Both the position numbers and the translations under genes were made by a program. From Ophiosphaerella korrae (Eukaryota; Ascomycota; Dothideomycetes; Pleosporales; Phaeosphaeriaceae): DNA of 13,093 bases. A model generated the notes under the pieces. The model worked only from the letters and a program-made list of their open reading frames with translations. It had not been told where the DNA came from and searched no databases. The stretch's first letter is position 1, and each line of letters starts with the position of its first letter. Location: positions 1 through 13,093 of the forward strand of contig JALNQF010000831.1 of the NCBI GenBank assembly GCA_028456385.1, given 5' to 3'. Positions 9,029 to 13,093 of this stretch are shown one piece after another.

Positions 9029-9470
9029 AATATTAGCTTATAATATATCTTATTTAAAGTAACTAATTTTTTTTATTCTCTAATTAATACTTAGGTTAGC
9101 TATTTATAACTATAGTATCTCTAGAATTATATTTTATTTATTATTAATTATTATTATATCTATAACTATATATTTAATTTTTAACTTTTTTAACTTTATT
9201 ATAAAAAGTACTATTTTAAACTAAATAAGTTTTTAGAATAGTTTTTATTTAATTATACTAAGTTATTAAGAGTACTTCTTTATTATATAGTATATTCTTT
9301 ATTTTTCTATAAACTTTTTAGATATAAAGTTTTTTATAGCTTTACTATTAATTATTACTTATAATCTTTTTTTTAAAAAAGTACTTATTTTTATAATATA
9401 TAGGCTTTTTATACCTTCTAGTAATTTTTACTTAAGTAATTTTATAAATTATCTATTTTTTTAAAGTTAT
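9029..9470 (-). pseudogene. pol: Protease fossil (copy C)
   Basis: On the minus strand, codons at 9355-9338 read I-I-N-S-K-A and are followed by IKNFISKKFIEK. This is the same protease signature as in copy A, with the catalytic Asp as Asn (AAT, 9349-9347) and the Gly as Lys. Homology with A continues past the domain to 9029, where copy B's LTR begins. Copies A and C therefore lost the same catalytic Asp, which fits its TG-containing context on both. Confidence 0.85.
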
Positions 9471-11600
9471 TACTTTACTTTAAGTTTATAATCTTTATAT
9501 TTTAGATATTTATTATAATTATATTTATATAATAGTCTTTTTTAGATATATTTCTTAGATAGCTTTATTCTTAGCCTTACTACTATATATTCTTCTTCTA
9601 GTATTATTTTTTATCTTATAATATCTTCTACTAGAATTACTTTTATATAATTATAGCTTTTTCTTCTTACTAGCTATATATAGTTCTTTACTTTAGAGTT
9701 TCTATACGTAATATAATTTATATTTAGGTATAATATCTATATTATCTTAAACTATACTAGATATTCTTAGTTTATTTTTTTATTATCTTTTTCTCTATAC
9801 TTATTTATACTAGGTCTTATTTCTATTAAAATATAGTATACTACTTATATACTTTATATATAAGCTTTATTAATTTATTATATCTTTTTTATAAAGTACT
9901 TTTACTTTTTCTATATAAGTATTCTTTTTACTATAACTATCTATTACTTTTTTTATTTTTAGAATACTATAAACTTTATATTCTTAGAATTATATATTTT
10001 CTAGTCTTTATATACTTCTTTTATACTTATAACTAGTAAGTATTTTTAAATAAACTACTATTCTTAGTTTTATTCTACTATATTTATTATTATATAGTTA
10101 TTATAACTATATATATCTAACTAGGTATACTTTATACTTTTTATATTAACTCTTTTTTTATTACTTTATAGTTCTTTAGAAGTAAATATAGTAGTTTTTT
10201 TATCTTTTATTAGTTTTTTAGTAGAAATTAATAAAGTCTAAGATACTTTCTCTTCTAAGTTTTCTATTAGTAAATCTATTATAATTAGTATTTCTTCTAT
10301 CTATATCTATACTTTTTTTTTATTACTACTACTTTCTATTTCTTATATAAAAACTATCTTACTTTTTATTTTCTTAAAAAGTATATATAGTAGTTATTAA
10401 TATAATAAAAGGTCTAGTAAAGTATTATATATTATTACTTTTTTATTACAACTACTTTTTCTTAAAGTTTAGCTTATACTTTAAGTACTTCTTTCTTTTT
10501 ATTTTTAGTTATCTTTAATTAAGTTTCTTTCTTTAAGTTTATACTTCTATAGTTTTTTATTAAGTATTTTAGTTTCTTATATTTATAATATACTATATCT
10601 TTCTTCTTTAACTAATAATCTTTTATATAGTAGTTTTTCTTACTATAGTTAAAGTATATAAACTCTTTATTTTTATTTTTATTTTATCTTTATTTATATT
10701 AAAGATTATAAAGTCCCTATTATCTTAATTACTAGAGTATCTTCTATCTTTATTTATTCTTAATACTTAGAGGTTATTATTAACTTATATTACCTAATCT
10801 TTTAAAACTTTTAGTATTTTAAGTTTTCTTATATAAATTATTTTATATTAGATTCTTAATTTTAGTTTTTATTTAAATTATAATATTAGAAATACTTTTT
10901 TCTATTCTATATTTTATAATAGTTATTTAAACTATAATATAAATACTAGAATACTCTTATATTATATATACTTCTCTAGCTTTTCTTTAGCTTATTAGGT
11001 AATATCTATATCTTTAATTACTACTCTTATTTATCTTATATAGTATTTATAACTTCTAAAAATAGCTTTTATTTTTTTTTTATATTGCTAGAGTATATAT
11101 TATATAATTTATCTAGTAAAGTTTAAACTATCTTATTATATTTTCTTTAAAGTATATTCTAATATATATTATATTTTTATTTTATTTATTAAAGTATAGT
11201 ACTTATATATTTATTTAAAGTTATATTAATACTATAAAAGGTTATAGTTTCTTTTTTATTCTATTAAACTTTTTAAGTATAAGTATTTTAAGTAGCTTCT
11301 TTATTATACTTATTTTTAGTCTCTAAGTAATTTATTTTATTTAGTTTTATCTTACTATAATAGCTTTAATCTATACTTTATTTTACTTAGTATAGTTTTA
11401 TAGTTTTTTATTCTATATTTTTAAAGTATTAATTATTAGCCTTATATCTTTTTGCTTAGAGATTAAGTTATTTATATATACTTTAAGTACTACCTATATA
11501 GTATTATCTAACTTCTAGCTACTTAGAATTACTTTACTTTTTTTCTTAGTTAAACTTTCTACTATTATATTAGCTTAGACTATATACTACTTATACTTTA
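9471..11600 (-). pseudogene. gag: Gag fossil with a CCHC zinc knuckle whose ligands are all Tyr (copy C)
   Basis: Gag would form the particle and bind the RNA. The interval between the 5' LTR and the protease is about 2.1 kb. On the minus strand at 10656-10615 the codons read YFNYSKKNYYIKDY. This has exactly the C-x2-C-x4-H-x4-C spacing of a retroviral nucleocapsid knuckle, with all three Cys and the His replaced by Tyr. TGC/TGT to TAC/TAT and CAC/CAT to TAC/TAT are precisely the RIP changes. The rest is too eroded to place capsid motifs or a start codon (ATG is absent). The part 9471-10600, between knuckle and protease, is unusually long for a gag tail, and I see no further domain in it. Confidence 0.75.
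10615..10656 (-). other. Fossil CCHC zinc knuckle
   Basis: Fourteen codons hold Tyr at positions 1, 4, 9 and 14, the ligand positions of the CCHC knuckle, with Asn-Tyr-Ser-Lys-Lys-Asn between ligands 2 and 3. The exact spacing, together with the known direction of RIP changes, makes chance unlikely. Confidence 0.78.
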
Positions 11601-11627
11601 CTTTTTCTAATAACTAAATAAGTAAAG

Positions 11628-12024
11628 TATAATAGAGTCTCCTATTATTAACTATAAGTACTCTATTAGTAGTATTAGTAAATTAAAAGTTAATAATAAA
11701 AGCTTATATTATAATTAAGTAATAGGCTATAAATAATAGAAAGATATCTTATAATATTAATATATTATTACTTATAGTTAGTAATTAAATTACTAATACT
11801 ATCTTAAGAGTATATATTACTACTACCTATATACTTTTACTAATCTATTATATACCTTTATAGATTACTTTAATCTATTATATATATTTATAGATTACTT
11901 TTATATATTTAAGTTATAATTTATCTTATAATCTAAGTAATTACTCTACTTATTTTATACTTTATTAGTACTTAAGTTAAAACTAATTAGTTCTATTTTA
12001 GTTTCTTTTATTATACTTATAATA
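11628..12024 (-). repeat. 5' LTR of copy C (about 397 bp, minus strand)
   Basis: On the minus strand it starts TATTATAAGTATAATAAAAG at 12024 and ends TATTATA at 11628, and it aligns with LTRs A and B. It contains the two 30-bp units at 11841-11870 and 11871-11900. Directly inside it (from 11627) I looked for a tRNA primer-binding site beginning TGG and could not recognise one; a TGG would have become TAA or TAG. Confidence 0.8.
11841..11900 (-). repeat. Two tandem 30-bp semi-palindromic units in LTR C
   Basis: TAATCTATTATATACCTTTA and TAATCTATTATATATATTTA each open a unit that closes with TAGATTACTT. Same period and sequence as 6309-6368 in LTR A, so the array predates the split of these two copies. 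Confidence 0.8.
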
Positions 12025-12930
12025 AGTATAGTTTTTTAGATAAAATTTATATTAAAACTATAGAAAATAATAAAAGTATAATTAGAAATATAATACTAAA
12101 TATTAATAGTATATTATCTATAAATAGATAGATAATTAAAATATATAAATTAAATAGTAGAATAATATTTAAGATACTACCTTACTTATAATTAGAATAA
12201 CTATGTATAGTTACTATTTATAGTATAATTAGTATATAATAGTATAAAGAATATAGTAATAAAAGTATTACTTTTTTTTATAAACTAACGATTTAATCTT
12301 AATATATATAAAATACTAAAAAATATAAAGTCCTAGACTTTAAGAAGAGAAAACTTTAGAAATAGAATAAAAGAAATATATAATTAACTAAGATAGAATA
12401 TAAAGTTCTTATATAATTATATAGTAAAATATTATATTTAAAAATATAAAGAAAAACTTTAATTTAAAAAGAGAGAAAAAGTATAGTTAGTTTAAAAAAA
12501 TATTAAAAGTAAATAATCTAGTTTAAAACTAGATTTCGTAAAAATAAAACTATATAAAATTAAAAAGAAAGTTATACTAGTTATATTTAATTTAAAGCTA
12601 CTAAGTAAAATAAAGATATATTTAACTTTCTATATAGTACTACTTAAAATAGTACTATAAAACGTAAAACTACTAGTATATAAAGTAGATATATATAGAG
12701 AATAAGAAAAATAAAAAGTTAAAGAAATTTTAGTATACTAGTTTTATAATAGAAAAAACTACTACTTAGTAAAATAAATAAGTATAGATAAAAAAAAATA
12801 ACTATAAGAAAATTTATAGAAACTATAAGATAATCTAAACTATTTTAAAAAATTTAAGTTCTAAAGTTAGAACTTTCTAATCTACTTTATAGTAAATAAA
12901 AAAAACTTATACTATTATATTATAAGTTAG
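12025..12930 (+). pseudogene. pol: Integrase core end and chromodomain fossil (copy D)
   Basis: The oldest copy in the nest, cut on the left by insertion of C. It begins AGTATAG, equal to the site just before the second catalytic Asp in copy A (near 4651). A 23-bp deletion (junction about 12045) then removes that Asp. The Glu position is AAA (Lys, 12139-12141). The stretch to 12700 follows copies A and B closely. The chromodomain at 12718-12861 reads VKEILVY...NYYLVK(stop) and is one codon shorter than in A and B. Homology with A fades at about 12930. The only plus-strand ATG of the window (12203-12205) lies here and opens nothing. Confidence 0.87.
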
Positions 12931-13093
12931 AGCTCTACTCTATATAATTTAAGTAAGCTTATAGTAGTAAGTAAGCTATATAAGCTATTCGAGCTACTCT
13001 ACTATATATAAGTAGCTTAGCTTAGATAGCTCTTTAATTAATAATTATCTCTTACTTATTTCTAAGCTTATATCTTATAATAGTTATAAGCTT
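12931..13093. repeat. Right copy of repeat R after copy D
   Basis: After a transition stretch (12931-12973), 12974-13093 repeats positions 1-120. The hairpin is conserved: arm 12974-12998 pairs with 13011-13031. It keeps a CG at 12990 where the left copy has TA. If R is the start of the gypsy 3' non-coding region, this copy is in its natural place behind copy D's chromodomain. A TAGTAGTAAGTAA string just before it (12963-12975) also occurs right after the chromodomain region of copy A (about 5566-5578), which supports that reading. The repeat runs off the window. Confidence 0.7.

Larger units (their letters stand above)
9029..12024 (-). mobile_element. Ty3/gypsy chromovirus copy C, 5' half, minus strand
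   Basis: Read on the minus strand from 12024: 5' LTR (12024-11628), leader, gag with a zinc knuckle, protease, then a break at 9029 where copy B entered. The region 9029-9463 is the reverse complement of copy A positions about 121-580. Its LTR edge at 12024 abuts the integrase core of copy D, so C inserted into D in the opposite orientation. Copies A and C overlap only in the protease region and together outline a full element of about 6.9 kb. This copy is the most heavily RIPped: I find only four CA/TG/CG sites in 3 kb. Confidence 0.9.

Noticed and set aside
10657..11600. A separate captured gene in the long gag region of copy C
   Set aside because: The size is within what gag and leader can fill. 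Stops in all frames and the lack of an unmutated relative leave nothing to support a captured gene.
12203..12250. An open reading frame from the only plus-strand ATG
   Set aside because: The ATG is followed almost at once by TAG and lies inside the integrase fossil of copy D in the wrong role.
12985..12998. A possible tRNA box B or SINE promoter in repeat R (TATTCGAGCT)
   Set aside because: Only a short match, no box A at the right distance and no cloverleaf can be folded. The hairpin in R does not have tRNA geometry.
1..13093. Mitochondrial or organelle DNA, suggested by the very high A+T
   Set aside because: Mitochondrial DNA does not lose CA/TG in this way, and the content is nuclear-type gypsy and Tc1 transposons. 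No mitochondrial gene, rRNA or tRNA is visible.

Overview
This window holds no intact gene. It is a block of fossil transposons from the nuclear genome of a filamentous ascomycete, most likely a member of the Pezizomycotina. The base composition shows this. By eye it is four-fifths or more A+T, and the dinucleotides CA and TG are almost gone: I count about 25 in 13 kb. That is the footprint of repeat-induced point mutation (RIP), which converts CpA to TpA on both strands of repeated DNA. As a result I find only three ATG triplets on both strands together, and TAA/TAG stops in every frame. The species cannot be told from this sequence.

The block is a nest of four copies (A-D) of one family of chromodomain-bearing Ty3/gypsy LTR retrotransposon, plus a Tc1-like DNA transposon. 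From left to right: a short repeat (1-112). Copy A, plus strand (113-6577), keeps protease, reverse transcriptase, RNase H, integrase, chromodomain, 3' region, polypurine tract and 3' LTR. It is split inside RNase H by the DNA transposon (1897-4006, long inverted terminal repeats, TA target duplication). Copy B, plus strand (6578-9028), runs from the start of integrase to its 3' LTR. Copy C, minus strand (12024 down to 9029), has its 5' LTR, leader, gag with a zinc knuckle, and protease. Copy D, plus strand (12025 to about 12930), holds the end of the integrase core and the chromodomain. A near-copy of the opening repeat closes the window (12974-13093).

The junctions give an order of insertion. 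Each intact LTR edge abuts the broken interior of the next element, so C entered D, B entered C, A entered B, and the DNA transposon entered A. The left halves of D, C and B should lie outside the window if they survive. A and C together imply a full element of roughly 6.9 kb: gag, protease, RT, RNase H, integrase, chromodomain, with LTRs of about 0.4 kb.

The reading frames are still legible as protein fossils, with stops where Trp and Gln codons stood, so most damage is point mutation rather than indels. I see no host gene, RNA gene, CRISPR array or new functional system. The most informative leftovers are the non-random sequence context of the surviving CA/TG/CG sites, different catalytic losses in each integrase copy, micro-deletions between short direct repeats, and the repeat at both window ends.
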